DNA of 64,000 nucleotides from Xylophilus rhododendri (lineage in GTDB: Bacteria; Pseudomonadota; Gammaproteobacteria; Burkholderiales; Burkholderiaceae_C). This document shows positions 36,059-44,392 of the stretch, piece by piece (position 1 is the stretch's first letter; every line of letters begins with the position of its first letter). The notes beneath the pieces are model-generated. The model was not told where the DNA came from, searched no databases, and saw only the letters and a list, made by a program, of their open reading frames with translations. A program made the translations under genes and the position numbers. The stretch lies in the NCBI RefSeq assembly GCF_009906855.1, contig NZ_CP047650.1, forward strand, positions 372,001-436,000, given 5' to 3'.

Positions 36059-36459
36059 ACGCTGCCGCCTTGCGGGTGGAACACGACCAGCGCTGCGCCG
36101 GCATGCTCGACGAGCGCCGCCTGCACCCGGTCGCCGATGGCGACGCTCTCGGGCGCCACGCCCTCGACACGGCTCATCATGCGAAAACCCTCCTCCAGAT
36201 CGACCAGGCACAGGTGCAGGTCGCCGCCGGCCGCGGGAGGCCGGCGCATCACGGTGGTGGAATGGACCACGCCGCGGCCGCTGGGCGCGAACCAGGCGTA
36301 GTCCGCCGAGCCGCAGGCCGGGCAGGCGGTGCGCGGGAAGAAGATGGCGCGCTGGCAGCTGTTGCAGCGCTGGACCTGCCAGCGTCCCTCGGCCAGCGAT
36401 TGCGCGTAATGGGCATCGGGGCCCACGGCGCTCGGTGTGTGGTCGGTCGGCATAGGCAT
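36055..36459 (-). CDS. DUF35 Zn-ribbon/OB-fold protein
   Basis: 134 residues. A Zn ribbon with CNSCQRAIFFPRTACPACGS (two CxxC pairs near residues 32-50) and an OB fold (GRGVVHSTTVMRRP, GDRVQAALVEHAG). DUF35 proteins bind CoA or acyl-CoA and form heteromers with thiolase-fold partners. Start ATG 36459 overlaps the SDR stop by 1 nt (TGATG); a second ATG lies at 36453. Its stop overlaps the thiolase-like start. It is almost certainly the obligate partner of that protein. Confidence 0.9.
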   Translation of the reverse strand: MPMPTDHTPSAVGPDAHYAQSLAEGRWQVQRCNSCQRAIFFPRTACPACGSADYAWFAPSGRGVVHSTTVMRRPPAAGGDLHLCLVDLEEGFRMMSRVEGVAPESVAIGDRVQAALVEHAGAALVVFHPQGGSV

Positions 36460-37370
36460 CAGATCGGGTCCCAGTTGACGACGTCGGGCGAGCGCTCCAG
36501 CGCGTAAAACTCGTGCTGCATGGCGGGCATCGCCACCTCGGCGATGGATTCGGGGGTCCAGCCCTCGCTGCGGTGCACCGAGCGCACCGGCCGCGGCTGG
36601 CTGAAGAGAAAGATCTCGTTGGCGCGCACGCCGAAGATCTGGGCATTGACCTCGCGGGCCGCATCGCTGGCCAGGAAGACGGCCATGGGCGCGATCTTCT
36701 CGGCGCCCATGCGCTTGAGTTTTTCCACGCGCGCCAGTTCCTCGGGGGTGTTGGCCGGGATCGAATCGGTCATGCGGCTCCAGGCGAAGGGCGCGATGCA
36801 GTTGGAGCGCACGCCGTAGCGCGCCATGTCCAGCGCGATCGACTTCGACAGCGCCACCACCCCCAGCTTGGCCGCCGAATAGTTGGCCTGGCCGAAGTTG
36901 CCGATCAGGCCCGAGGTGCTGGTCATGTGCACATAGGCACCCGAGCGCTGCTCGCGGAAATGCGGCGCCGCCGCGCGGCTCACGAAGAAGCTGCCGTGCA
37001 GGTGCACGTCGATCACCTCGCGCCACTCGGCCTCGCTCATGTTGAAGAAGAAGCGGTCGCGCAGATTGCCCGCGTTGTTGATCACCGCGTCGATGCGGCC
37101 GAACTGGTCGAGCGCGTTCTGCACGATGCGCGCGGCGCTGGCGGCGCCGGCGACCGAATCCCTGTTGGCCACCGCCTGGCCGCCGCTGGCGCGGATGTCG
37201 GCGGCCAGCGCTTCGACGGCCGACGCGTCGCCGCCCTCGCCCGCCAGCGACACGCCGATGTCGTTGAGCACCACCTTCGCGCCCGCCGCGGCCAGCCCCA
37301 GCGCGACGCCGCGGCCGATGCCGCCGGCCGCGCCGGTCAAGACCACCACCCTGTCCTGCAGACTCTGCAT
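36459..37370 (-). CDS. Short-chain dehydrogenase, hydroxyacyl-CoA type
   Basis: 303 residues. NAD(P) motif TGAAGGIG (12-19), NNAGNLRDR, and catalytic Ser-Tyr-Lys in MTSTSGLIGNFGQANYSAAK. A C-terminal extension of about 50 residues (VRANEIFLF onwards) resembles the hydroxyacyl-CoA dehydrogenase part of multifunctional beta-oxidation enzymes, so oxidation of a 3-hydroxyacyl-CoA is likely. Start ATG 37370 is first of the operon, preceded by GGGAGA and, 18-44 bp upstream, two identical palindromes. A start at 37415 would run through the operator and is unlikely. Confidence 0.9.
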   Translation of the reverse strand: MQSLQDRVVVLTGAAGGIGRGVALGLAAAGAKVVLNDIGVSLAGEGGDASAVEALAADIRASGGQAVANRDSVAGAASAARIVQNALDQFGRIDAVINNAGNLRDRFFFNMSEAEWREVIDVHLHGSFFVSRAAAPHFREQRSGAYVHMTSTSGLIGNFGQANYSAAKLGVVALSKSIALDMARYGVRSNCIAPFAWSRMTDSIPANTPEELARVEKLKRMGAEKIAPMAVFLASDAAREVNAQIFGVRANEIFLFSQPRPVRSVHRSEGWTPESIAEVAMPAMQHEFYALERSPDVVNWDPI

Positions 37371-37387
37371 ACGTCTCCCATGATTTA

Positions 37388-37414
37388 TGTTCGAACAAAT
37401 AATATGTTCGAACA
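37388..37414. promoter_or_regulatory. Double palindromic operator of the SDR operon
   Basis: Two exact copies of the 10-bp palindrome TGTTCGAACA lie at 37388-37397 and 37405-37414, 17 bp centre to centre, between the GntR gene and the SDR start. An AT-rich TATTAT-like -10 lies between them on the minus strand. The arrangement fits a repressor binding as two dimers over the promoter. The adjacent GntR/UTRA protein is the obvious candidate regulator. Confidence 0.75.
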
Positions 37415-37469
37415 TATTTCAGGGTCAAGACGTCCGAGCCCCGGGTTTGCCCGGGGTCGGTAAAACAGC

Positions 37470-38210
37470 TCAGTCGTTCTTGACGGACTGGCGCTTGAGC
37501 ACGGTGGAATAAGCCGAGCGATCGCCCGGATGCACACTCACCGCCACCTGGAACAGCTCGCGCGCCTGGTCGTAGTACTGGCGGGTGAATTCGAGCGCAT
37601 GGGCATCCGGCGCCACGCCCAGCTGCGCGGCCAGGCCTTCGGGCACACCGATGGCGCGCACGGTCTGGCGCACCTCGCTCAGCACCCGGCCGGTGGCTTC
37701 GTGGATCAGGTCGGAGATCAGGCGCTGGTCGGTCTTCAGGCGGTTGCGGATCAGCGCGCCGTCGTCCTTGGTCACATAGACCGTCCACCAGGCCATGGGG
37801 AAGCCGGCCACGCCGGGCTCGGAGCGCGAGGCCTCGACCTGCATCCAGGCCGTGCCCGGGGCGCAGCCCAGGCGCGCGGCCAGCGCCTGGTCGGCGACGA
37901 TGTTGCGGATGCTCTGGATCAGGCGGGCGGAATGGGCCGAGTACTGGATCAGCTCGTCGACCGAGGAGATCGTCGGCTCGTAGGTGGCCACCGGCGGATG
38001 CCGCGCCTCCACCCGGGTGCCGGCCCGCTTGCGCCGGGAGATGAGGCCCAGGCCCTGCAGCTTGTCCAGTGCCACCCGCACCGTGCCGCGGCTGACCTGG
38101 AAGGCCTCGGCCAGTTCGGTCTCGCCCGGCAGGTTGCTGCCGACCGGATAGGTGCCGGCGGCGATGCCGCTGACGAGTGCCTTGGCCACGGCGGCGTATC
38201 GCTGCTCCAC
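37470..38210 (-). CDS. GntR family regulator, HutC/UTRA subfamily
   Basis: 246 residues. N-terminal winged helix (YAAVAKALVSGIAAGTYPVG, ETELAEAFQVSRGTVRVALDKLQGLGLISRR) and a C-terminal UTRA ligand domain (about 90-240; DELIQYS, LVTSDD-like and EFTRQYYDQARELFQVAVSVH). UTRA regulators usually repress and are released by a pathway metabolite. It lies immediately upstream of the SDR operon on the same strand, with the double palindrome between them, and so probably controls that operon. Confidence 0.9.
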   Translation of the reverse strand: MEQRYAAVAKALVSGIAAGTYPVGSNLPGETELAEAFQVSRGTVRVALDKLQGLGLISRRKRAGTRVEARHPPVATYEPTISSVDELIQYSAHSARLIQSIRNIVADQALAARLGCAPGTAWMQVEASRSEPGVAGFPMAWWTVYVTKDDGALIRNRLKTDQRLISDLIHEATGRVLSEVRQTVRAIGVPEGLAAQLGVAPDAHALEFTRQYYDQARELFQVAVSVHPGDRSAYSTVLKRQSVKND

Positions 38211-38255
38211 GTTTGGAAAACTCCTCCGCTGTCCGCTCGGACGAAAGCGGGGATT

Positions 38256-38831
38256 CTATGCATGGCGGCGCGGGCGATTCAGGCCGACCGTGGCCATCAG
38301 CCCCAGGCCGGCGAGCAGCATCACCAAGTGCCGCGGTTCGGGCACGGCCGGCACGGCAGCCACCGAGATGCCGGACAGACGGTAATAACCGCCGTCATTC
38401 ACGAAGCCGAATCGCAGGTCGGTGGATGTGGAACTGGCGACGATATCCGTCGAAAACGGCGTCTGGGAAAACACGGCCGCATCGATGGCACTGAAAATCG
38501 TGGCGCCGTTCCAGCCGACCTCGTAGGAGTTGCTGGCCGGAGTGTTCTGCGAGTTCTCCAGCAGGAATTCGACGTGGTAGGTGAGGCCCGGCGTCGTGGC
38601 GAGCGTCTGGTGGATGCCGCCGGCGGTATTGGCGGGGCCGAACCAGGCCTGCGACAGAAGGCCCGAGACGAAGGTCGAATCGGTATTGCCGAACTGGGTC
38701 CATCCGCTGAAATCGCCGGTGGCGAAATCGCCGTTGGCAACCAGGTTGGCGGCACAGAAGGCGCCATGGCCGGCAAACATCAAGGCTGCGGCGGCGATTT
38801 TGGGCAAAGCGCTTTTCACTGACAGTTTCAC
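38256..38831 (-). CDS. PEP-CTERM sorted exported protein
   Basis: 191 residues with GTG start at 38831, chosen because AAAGGAG lies 5 nt upstream and the signal peptide (KSALPKIAAAALMFAGHGAFC) begins there. The mature part opens with NLVANGDFATGDFSGW, a DUF642-like or carbohydrate-binding-type beta-sandwich start seen in many PEP-CTERM proteins, and it ends with VPEPRHLVMLLAGLGLMATVGL and a basic RPRRHA tail. A surface or exopolysaccharide-linked role is expected. It stands alone after the GntR gene. Confidence 0.82.
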   Translation of the reverse strand: MKLSVKSALPKIAAAALMFAGHGAFCAANLVANGDFATGDFSGWTQFGNTDSTFVSGLLSQAWFGPANTAGGIHQTLATTPGLTYHVEFLLENSQNTPASNSYEVGWNGATIFSAIDAAVFSQTPFSTDIVASSTSTDLRFGFVNDGGYYRLSGISVAAVPAVPEPRHLVMLLAGLGLMATVGLNRPRRHA

Positions 38832-38974
38832 GTCGGCTCCTTTGGGGTTGTGGGCTCGCATCAATGCTAGCCAGCCCTCACATCCGACGTGCTGCCGCGC
38901 GCCCTCCATCCCATGGGCAATTGGTGCCAGCGGTGCAGCAGCGAAGAGGCCCGGATTCCGTGTAAGCGCGGACT

Positions 38975-39877
38975 TCAGGCGCCTATGCCCTCGACCGTCT
39001 GGCGGATCAGCTCGCGGAACCAGGTGTGGCCGCTGTCGGCGTCGTTGCGTGGATGCCAGGCGATGTCCAGCGTCAGCGCCAGCTCGATCGGCAGCGGCCG
39101 CGCCACGCAGTGCTCGGCGAAGCGCTGCGTGCCCATCCAGCGGCCGGGGATGGCGGCCACCAGGTCGGTGGAGGCGATCACCGGCAGCATGCCCTGCCAG
39201 CTCGGCACCCGCATCATCACGCGGCGGGCCCGGCCGCACTGGGCCAGCACGTTGTCGATGGCATTGCTGCCCACGCCGGTCACCTTCAGGTGCGGCTGGG
39301 CGAGGTAGGCGTCCAGGTCCCAGGGCAAGGCGGCGGCGGGATGGTCCTTGCGCATGATGACCATGAAGCGGTCTTCCAGCAGGCGCTGCGAACGCATGGG
39401 CGTGGCGGCGCGGGACTCGACCGACAGATGGATCTCCACGCCCTCGTAGGCGATCACGTCCGGCACCGGCTGGTCGCCCACGTACTGCACGGTCAGGCCG
39501 ATGTCGGGCGCCGTGCGGCGCAGCGCCAGGCACAGGCGCGGCAGCAGCAGCTCGCCCACATAGTCGGACACGCTCAGGTGGAAGGTGCGCCGGGCTCGGG
39601 CCGGATCGAAACCCCGCTCCACGTTCAGCACGCTCTCGATCTGGCCCAGCGCCGCGCGGAATGCGGTGGCCAGTTTCACCGCCTCGGGCGTGGGCTCCAT
39701 GCCGTGGGCGGTGCGCACCAGCATCTCGCCGCCGAAGGTCAGGCGCAGGCGCTTGAGGGCATGGCTGACCGCCGGCTGCGTCATGCCCAGGCGGGCGGCG
39801 GCGCGGGTGACGCTGCGCTCCTCGATCAGCGCCTCGAAGACCACCAGCAGGTTGAGGTCGATGCCGCGCAGGTTCAT
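38975..39877 (-). CDS. LysR family regulator
   Basis: 300 residues from ATG 39877. N-terminal winged helix-turn-helix (IDLNLLVVFEALIEERSVTRAAARLGMTQPAVSHALKRLR) resembling NodD/SyrM-type LysR members, followed by the two-lobe effector domain (FHLSVSDYVGELLLPRL). It is divergent from the aldolase operon that starts at 39990, with an 8-bp inverted repeat in the gap. Expected to activate that operon when its substrate is present; an alternative start is ATG 39892. Confidence 0.9.
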   Translation of the reverse strand: MNLRGIDLNLLVVFEALIEERSVTRAAARLGMTQPAVSHALKRLRLTFGGEMLVRTAHGMEPTPEAVKLATAFRAALGQIESVLNVERGFDPARARRTFHLSVSDYVGELLLPRLCLALRRTAPDIGLTVQYVGDQPVPDVIAYEGVEIHLSVESRAATPMRSQRLLEDRFMVIMRKDHPAAALPWDLDAYLAQPHLKVTGVGSNAIDNVLAQCGRARRVMMRVPSWQGMLPVIASTDLVAAIPGRWMGTQRFAEHCVARPLPIELALTLDIAWHPRNDADSGHTWFRELIRQTVEGIGA

Positions 39878-39918
39878 CGCAGCATTATTCATCCGGCGCA
39901 TGTGGAGGATGCCAAACA

Positions 39919-39967
39919 TTGACTTGAGGGATGGACAGCGCGGGCGAATACTCAAAAAGCAAGTCAA
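39919..39967. promoter_or_regulatory. Inverted repeat between divergent LysR and aldolase operon
   Basis: TTGACTTG at 39919-39926 and CAAGTCAA at 39960-39967 are perfect 8-bp arms, 41 bp centre to centre (about four helical turns). The position in a 112-bp divergent promoter region fits a LysR tetramer that bends DNA between two half-sites. Confidence 0.55.
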
Positions 39968-39989
39968 CAAAAACGGAGACGCCGCACCG

Positions 39990-40781
39990 ATGAACGCCCG
40001 CACCGAGATCCCCCATCCCGTGGACGCATCCGACACCTGCCCGCAGGGCATGGACATGGCCGAATGGCAGTCCCGGGTAGACCTGGCCGCCTGCTACCGC
40101 CTGGTCGCCCACTTCGGCATGAGCGACCTGATCTACAACCACATCACCGCCCGCATCCCCGGCACCGAGGACATCCTGATCAACCCCTACGGGCTGATGT
40201 ACGAGGAGATCACCGCCTCCAGCCTGGTGAAGATCGACCTCGAAGGCCGCATCCTCGCCAACCCCGACCCGGCCTACGGCATCAACCCGGCCGGCTACGT
40301 GGTGCACAGCGCCGTGCATGCGGCACGGCCGGACGTGGGCTGCGTGATCCACACCCACACCCGCGCCGGCATGGCGGTGTCGGCCATGCGCTGCGGCCTG
40401 CTGCCGCTGGCGCAGACCTCGATGCGTTTTCACCGCATCACCTACCACGACTACGAAAGCGTGGCCCTGGACCTGGACGAACGCGCCCGCCTGGCGCAGG
40501 ACCTGGGACAGGAGAACGCCATGATCCTGCGCAACCACGGCCTGCTGGCCGCCGGGCCCACCGTGGCGCAGGCCTTCAACACCCTCTACTGGCTGGAGCT
40601 GGCCTGCCGGGTGCAGGTGGATGCCTGCGGCAGCGGGCAGGAGCTGTCGATGCCGCCCGAGGCGGTGATCGCCAAGACCCACCACCTCTACCAGCCCGAG
40701 GCCCGCCGCCCCTACGGCGAGCTGGAATGGCCCGCCATGCTGCGCATGCTCAACCGCCGCGACCCGGGTTACCGCCAATGA
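39990..40781 (+). CDS. Class II aldolase/adducin family protein
   Basis: 263 residues. HTHTRAG metal ligands, YHDYES, and RNHGLL as in the family. Paralogue of the aldolase at 31781. ATG 39990 has GGAG upstream. First gene of a LysR-flanked operon; the next gene starts inside its stop (ATGA). In such operons, an aldolase of this family may act on a 4-hydroxy-4-methyl-2-oxo acid or hydroxylated acid; the true substrate is unknown. Confidence 0.88.
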   Translation: MNARTEIPHPVDASDTCPQGMDMAEWQSRVDLAACYRLVAHFGMSDLIYNHITARIPGTEDILINPYGLMYEEITASSLVKIDLEGRILANPDPAYGINPAGYVVHSAVHAARPDVGCVIHTHTRAGMAVSAMRCGLLPLAQTSMRFHRITYHDYESVALDLDERARLAQDLGQENAMILRNHGLLAAGPTVAQAFNTLYWLELACRVQVDACGSGQELSMPPEAVIAKTHHLYQPEARRPYGELEWPAMLRMLNRRDPGYRQ

Positions 40782-41686
40782 GCGCCCTGGCCCCGCTGCC
40801 GCAGGCTGGCGCCATGAGCACCGCGCAACGTCCTTATCTGCCCTTCGACCCGGTCGTCGCCTCGCCGCGCCAGCGCCTGCCGACGGGCAGCTGCGACTGC
40901 CACTTCCACGTCTTCGAGGACCCGCGCCAATTCCCCCTGGGCGAACCGCGCACCTACACACCGACGCTGGCCACGCTGGACCACTACCGCGCCATGGCCC
41001 GCGCCGTCGGCCTGGAGCGGGCGGTGCTGGTGCACCCCAGCGTCTATGGCCGCGACCACCGCACTTTCGAGCGCGCGCTGGCCGCATCGCAGGACTGGAT
41101 GCGCGGCGTGGCCGTGGTCTTCGCCGATACGGCGCAGGAAGACATCGCCCGCTGGCACGCCCTGGGCAGCCGCGGCACCCGCTGCAATTCCCTCTTTGCC
41201 GGTGGCGCGGAGGTGGGCGCGCTGGCCGCGGTGGCCGACCGGGTGCGGCCCTTCGGCTGGCATCTGCAGATGCTGGTGGATGTGTCCGCCACACCCGCGC
41301 TGCTCGGCCACGTGGCCGGCTTCGGCCTGCCGCTGGTGGTGGACCATTTCGGCCACCTGCCGATCGAACGCGGCGTGCAGGACGCGGGCTTCCGGAACCT
41401 GCTGGCCCTGCTGCGCGAGGGCAACACCTGGGTCAAGCTCTCCGGCCCCTACCGGCTGACGGCCACCCGCCAGGGCTTCGCCGACCTGCAGCCGCTGGTG
41501 GACCGGCTGCTCGATGCCAACCCCGACCGGCTTGTCTGGGGCTCGGACTGGCCGCACCCGGCGATCACGCCGCCGCCCATGGTCAACGACGGCGCCCTGG
41601 CCGATGCGCTCTTCGACTGGCTCGATGCCGACGCACGCCAGAAGGTGCTGGTCGACAACCCCACGCAGCTCTACTGGAAGGACTGA
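40778..41686 (+). CDS. Amidohydrolase family 2 (LigI-like) hydrolase
   Basis: 302 residues. TIM-barrel amidohydrolase: metal motif CDCHFHVFEDP (HxH near residue 42), VVDHFGHLP, and the late Asp in VWGSDWPHP. The layout and the PRTYTP segment resemble 2-pyrone-4,6-dicarboxylate lactonase (LigI) and related lactonases. With the neighbouring aldolase this suggests lactone opening followed by retro-aldol cleavage, as in protocatechuate 4,5-type pathways; the link is inference. Start overlaps the aldolase stop by 4 nt. Confidence 0.85.
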   Translation: MSALAPLPQAGAMSTAQRPYLPFDPVVASPRQRLPTGSCDCHFHVFEDPRQFPLGEPRTYTPTLATLDHYRAMARAVGLERAVLVHPSVYGRDHRTFERALAASQDWMRGVAVVFADTAQEDIARWHALGSRGTRCNSLFAGGAEVGALAAVADRVRPFGWHLQMLVDVSATPALLGHVAGFGLPLVVDHFGHLPIERGVQDAGFRNLLALLREGNTWVKLSGPYRLTATRQGFADLQPLVDRLLDANPDRLVWGSDWPHPAITPPPMVNDGALADALFDWLDADARQKVLVDNPTQLYWKD

Positions 41687-41780
41687 ACCCGCGCCGAAAA
41701 CCGCACGGCGCCCCCAGATCCCGGACACAGATCCGAGGACGGCAGACAACAGAGACAAGACCACAACAGGAGACAAGAAC

Positions 41781-42745
41781 ATGCAGATCCATCGCAGGAA
41801 CATGCTCGTGCTGGGCGCGGCGACGCTGGGCGCCAGCGCCTTCGCCCAGAGCTTCCCGAACAAGCCGGTGACCCTCATCGTGCCCTTCGCCCCCGGCGGC
41901 AATATCGACATCGTGGCCCGGGCGCTCTCGGTGCCGCTGGCCAAGGCCCTGGGCCAGTCGGTGCTGGTGGACAACCGGGCCGGCGGCGGCGGAGCCATCG
42001 GCACCGCGCTGGTGGCCGCCGCCCATGCCGACGGCTACACCGTGCTGGTGGCCACGCCGGGGCAGATCTCCACCCTGCCGCAGATGTTCAAGACCCCTAC
42101 AAGGTGGCCAACTTCCTGCCGGTGGGCGTGGCCAGCAAGACCTCGATGGTGATCACCACCCGCAAGAACGACAGCCGCTTCAAGACGGTGGGTGAATTCA
42201 TCGCCTTCGCCAAGGCCAACCCGGGCCGCATCAACTGCGGCCATGCGGGGCCCGGCACCCCCAACCACCTCGCCATCCTGCAGATGGAGAACGCGGCCGG
42301 CATCCAGCTGAGCGCCGTTGCCTACAAGGGCTCCGGCCCGGCGCTGGTGGACCTGCTCGGCGGCACGCTGGATGCCGTGTTCGACCAGATCAGCAGCTCC
42401 ATGCCGCACTTCAAGGCCGGCAACCTCCAGGCGCTGGCGGTGCTGGGGCCGCAGCCCGAAGCCTTGCTGCCGGGCGTGCCCACGCTGGCGCAGTCGGGCC
42501 TGCCGGAGTTCGATTCCACCACCTACGCCGGCCTGCTGCTGCCGGCGGGAACACCGCCCGCGGTGGTCGGCACCCTGGGCGCGGCGCTGAAGAAGGCGCT
42601 GGCCGATCCGCAGATGAACGCCAGCTTGAAGGAGCTGGGCAGCTCGGTGTACGACGCCGATGCCGCCGCCTTCTCGCGCATGCTGGTCAGCGAGGACCAG
42701 CTGGCGACGGCCATGGTCAGGGACGGCAAACTCAAGTCGGACTGA
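41781..42745 (+). pseudogene. Bug-type substrate-binding protein, frameshifted
   Basis: Signal peptide HRRNMLVLGAATLGASAFAQ, then FPNKPVTLIVPFAPGGNIDIVARAL and GGGGAIGTALVAAAHADGYTVLVATPGQ are in one frame, which breaks after LPQMFKTP. The rest of the Bug protein (NFLPVGVASKTSMVITTRK, YKGSGPALVDLLGGTLD, through to LKSD) continues in the next frame. The break coincides with a run of four C at 42094-42097: one extra C would restore MFKTPYKVANFLPVG. Either a real one-base deletion inactivates the gene or the base call is wrong. AGGAGA precedes ATG 41781. Without repair, only about 120 residues would be made. Confidence 0.88.
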
Positions 42746-42750
42746 AGGAC

Positions 42751-43656
42751 ATGACCCACACACTGCGTGTCGGCGCGATCTCGCGCAACTACTTCAACAT
42801 GCCGCTGTGGATCGCGCAGGACCAGGGCCTGTTCGCCGAACAGGGCCTGGACGTGGCCATCGAGCTGTTCGAGCCGATCGACGAGGTGACCACGCGCCTG
42901 AACGACGGCCGCCTCGACCTGGCCCTGGGCGTGACCGAACACGTGATCCTGGCGGCCGAGACCGGCGGCGACCTGACGGTGATCGCCGGCAACGTCAACC
43001 GCCTGCCCTTCTCGCTGATCGCCCGGCCGGAGATCCGCAGCGTGGAGCAGCTGCGCGGGCAGGTGGTGGGCGTGTCGTCCCTGCAGGCGGGCAGTTCCTC
43101 GCTGGTGATGAAGATGCTGACCGCCCACGGCCTGGAATGCCCGCGCGACTACACCCTGGAAGCCGTCGGTCCCATCCTCGCCCGCTGGGAGCGGCTGCAG
43201 CGCGGCGAGATCGCCGCCGGCCTGCAGGGCATACCGCTGAACTACATGGCGCTGGATGCCGGCTACCGCTCGCTGGGCGAGCCGCGCGAGCAGTTCCCCT
43301 GGTTCCAGTTCACCTCGCTCAATGTGTCCGCGCGCTGGGCCGGGGCGCATCGCGCCGAGACCGAGGCCTTCGTACGGGCCTGGGTGGCGGCGCATGCCTG
43401 GTTCTACGGGCATCCAAAGGAATGCACCGCCATCGCCATGCGCCACACCGGCATTGACGAAGGCTATGCCGAGCGGGCCTGGCGCGACTACACACAGGAC
43501 GAGATCTTCCCCCGCGACGGCGCGGCCGACCCGCGCGGCATCCAGACCCTGATCGACATCAGCGCCCTCATCCGCGCCCTGCCCGGCCGCGCGAAGACCC
43601 GCGCCGAGGATTACATCGACGGCCGCTATCTCGAAGCGACGCGGCAGGCGGCGTGA
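42751..43656 (+). CDS. NMT1/SsuA-like solute-binding-fold protein without signal peptide
   Basis: 301 residues. The sequence HTLRVGAISRNYFNMPLWIAQDQGLFAEQGLDV is the standard start of mature periplasmic binding proteins of the SsuA/THI5 group, with KGVVVG-like QVVGVSSLQAGSSS following, but here it begins at residue 3 with no export signal; the preceding frame is closed by a stop. It is therefore predicted to stay in the cytoplasm and may be an enzyme with a binding-protein fold (as 4,5-dihydroxyphthalate decarboxylase is) or an intracellular ligand binder. It starts 5 bp after the Bug gene and overlaps the next gene by 1 nt. Confidence 0.75.
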   Translation: MTHTLRVGAISRNYFNMPLWIAQDQGLFAEQGLDVAIELFEPIDEVTTRLNDGRLDLALGVTEHVILAAETGGDLTVIAGNVNRLPFSLIARPEIRSVEQLRGQVVGVSSLQAGSSSLVMKMLTAHGLECPRDYTLEAVGPILARWERLQRGEIAAGLQGIPLNYMALDAGYRSLGEPREQFPWFQFTSLNVSARWAGAHRAETEAFVRAWVAAHAWFYGHPKECTAIAMRHTGIDEGYAERAWRDYTQDEIFPRDGAADPRGIQTLIDISALIRALPGRAKTRAEDYIDGRYLEATRQAA

Positions 43657-44384
43657 TGACCGGAGCAGCCATCGACTATGGCGACGAGGCGCGCATCGGC
43701 GTGATCGTGCCCTCGGGCAATGTGGTCGCCGAAGCCGAGACCCACGCCATGCTGCCGGCCGGCGTGCGGGCGCTGTTCACCCGCCTGCCCCTGCGCAGCA
43801 CGGCCGAGGCCGAACTGCTGGCGATGGCCGCGCAGGCGGAAGGCGCGGCCGCGCTGCTGGCCGATGCCCTGCCGGCGGTAATCGCCTTCCATTGCACGGC
43901 AGCGACCACCTTCAGCGACGCCATCTCGCGGCAGGTCGGCGCCGGCCTGCAGGCGGGCTCGCGCGGCATCGCCAGCTTCCAGACGGGCGAGGCCATCGTC
44001 GCCGCCCTGGCCGCGCTGGGCGCCCGCCGCATCGTGCTGCTGACGCCCTACCCCGCCGAGGTCAACCGGCGCGAAGCCGCGTACCTGGAAAACCGCGGCA
44101 TCGAGGTGCTGGCAGAGAACGGCCTGGGCATCGCCACCAACACCAAGATGGCCCGCCTGCCGCCGCAGGCCTTCATCGACCAGGCGCTGCGCCATCGCCA
44201 TCCGCAGGCCGAGGCTTACTTCATCAGCTGCACCGCCATCCGCAGCGCCGGCTGCATCGCGCCGCTGGAGCAGGCGCTGGGCCGGCCGGTGATCACCAGC
44301 AACCAGGCGCTGGTGTGGCAGGCCTTGCAGCGTTGCGGCGCGGCAGGCCGCGTGGCGGGCTACGGGGCCTTGCTGGGCGGCTAG
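43656..44384 (+). CDS. Asp/Glu racemase superfamily: maleate isomerase or arylmalonate decarboxylase type
   Basis: 242 residues. IGVIVPSGNVVAEAE at the start is the maleate cis-trans isomerase/AMDase signature. Two catalytic-position cysteines are present: C80 in IAFHCTAAT and C192 in FISCTAIRS. Having both favours an isomerase or racemase rather than single-Cys arylmalonate decarboxylase. It would interconvert or decarboxylate a dicarboxylate, in line with a ring-cleavage product from the operon. ATG 43656 overlaps the preceding stop (TGATG). Last gene of the operon; convergent with the Bug gene 8 bp away. Confidence 0.85.
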   Translation: MTGAAIDYGDEARIGVIVPSGNVVAEAETHAMLPAGVRALFTRLPLRSTAEAELLAMAAQAEGAAALLADALPAVIAFHCTAATTFSDAISRQVGAGLQAGSRGIASFQTGEAIVAALAALGARRIVLLTPYPAEVNRREAAYLENRGIEVLAENGLGIATNTKMARLPPQAFIDQALRHRHPQAEAYFISCTAIRSAGCIAPLEQALGRPVITSNQALVWQALQRCGAAGRVAGYGALLGG

Positions 44385-44392
44385 CCGCCGGC

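Noticed and set aside
41514..42152. Short stand-alone gene at the start of the broken Bug gene
   Set aside because: Its end beyond the C run is out-of-frame and unlike Bug proteins; the two parts clearly belong to one gene.
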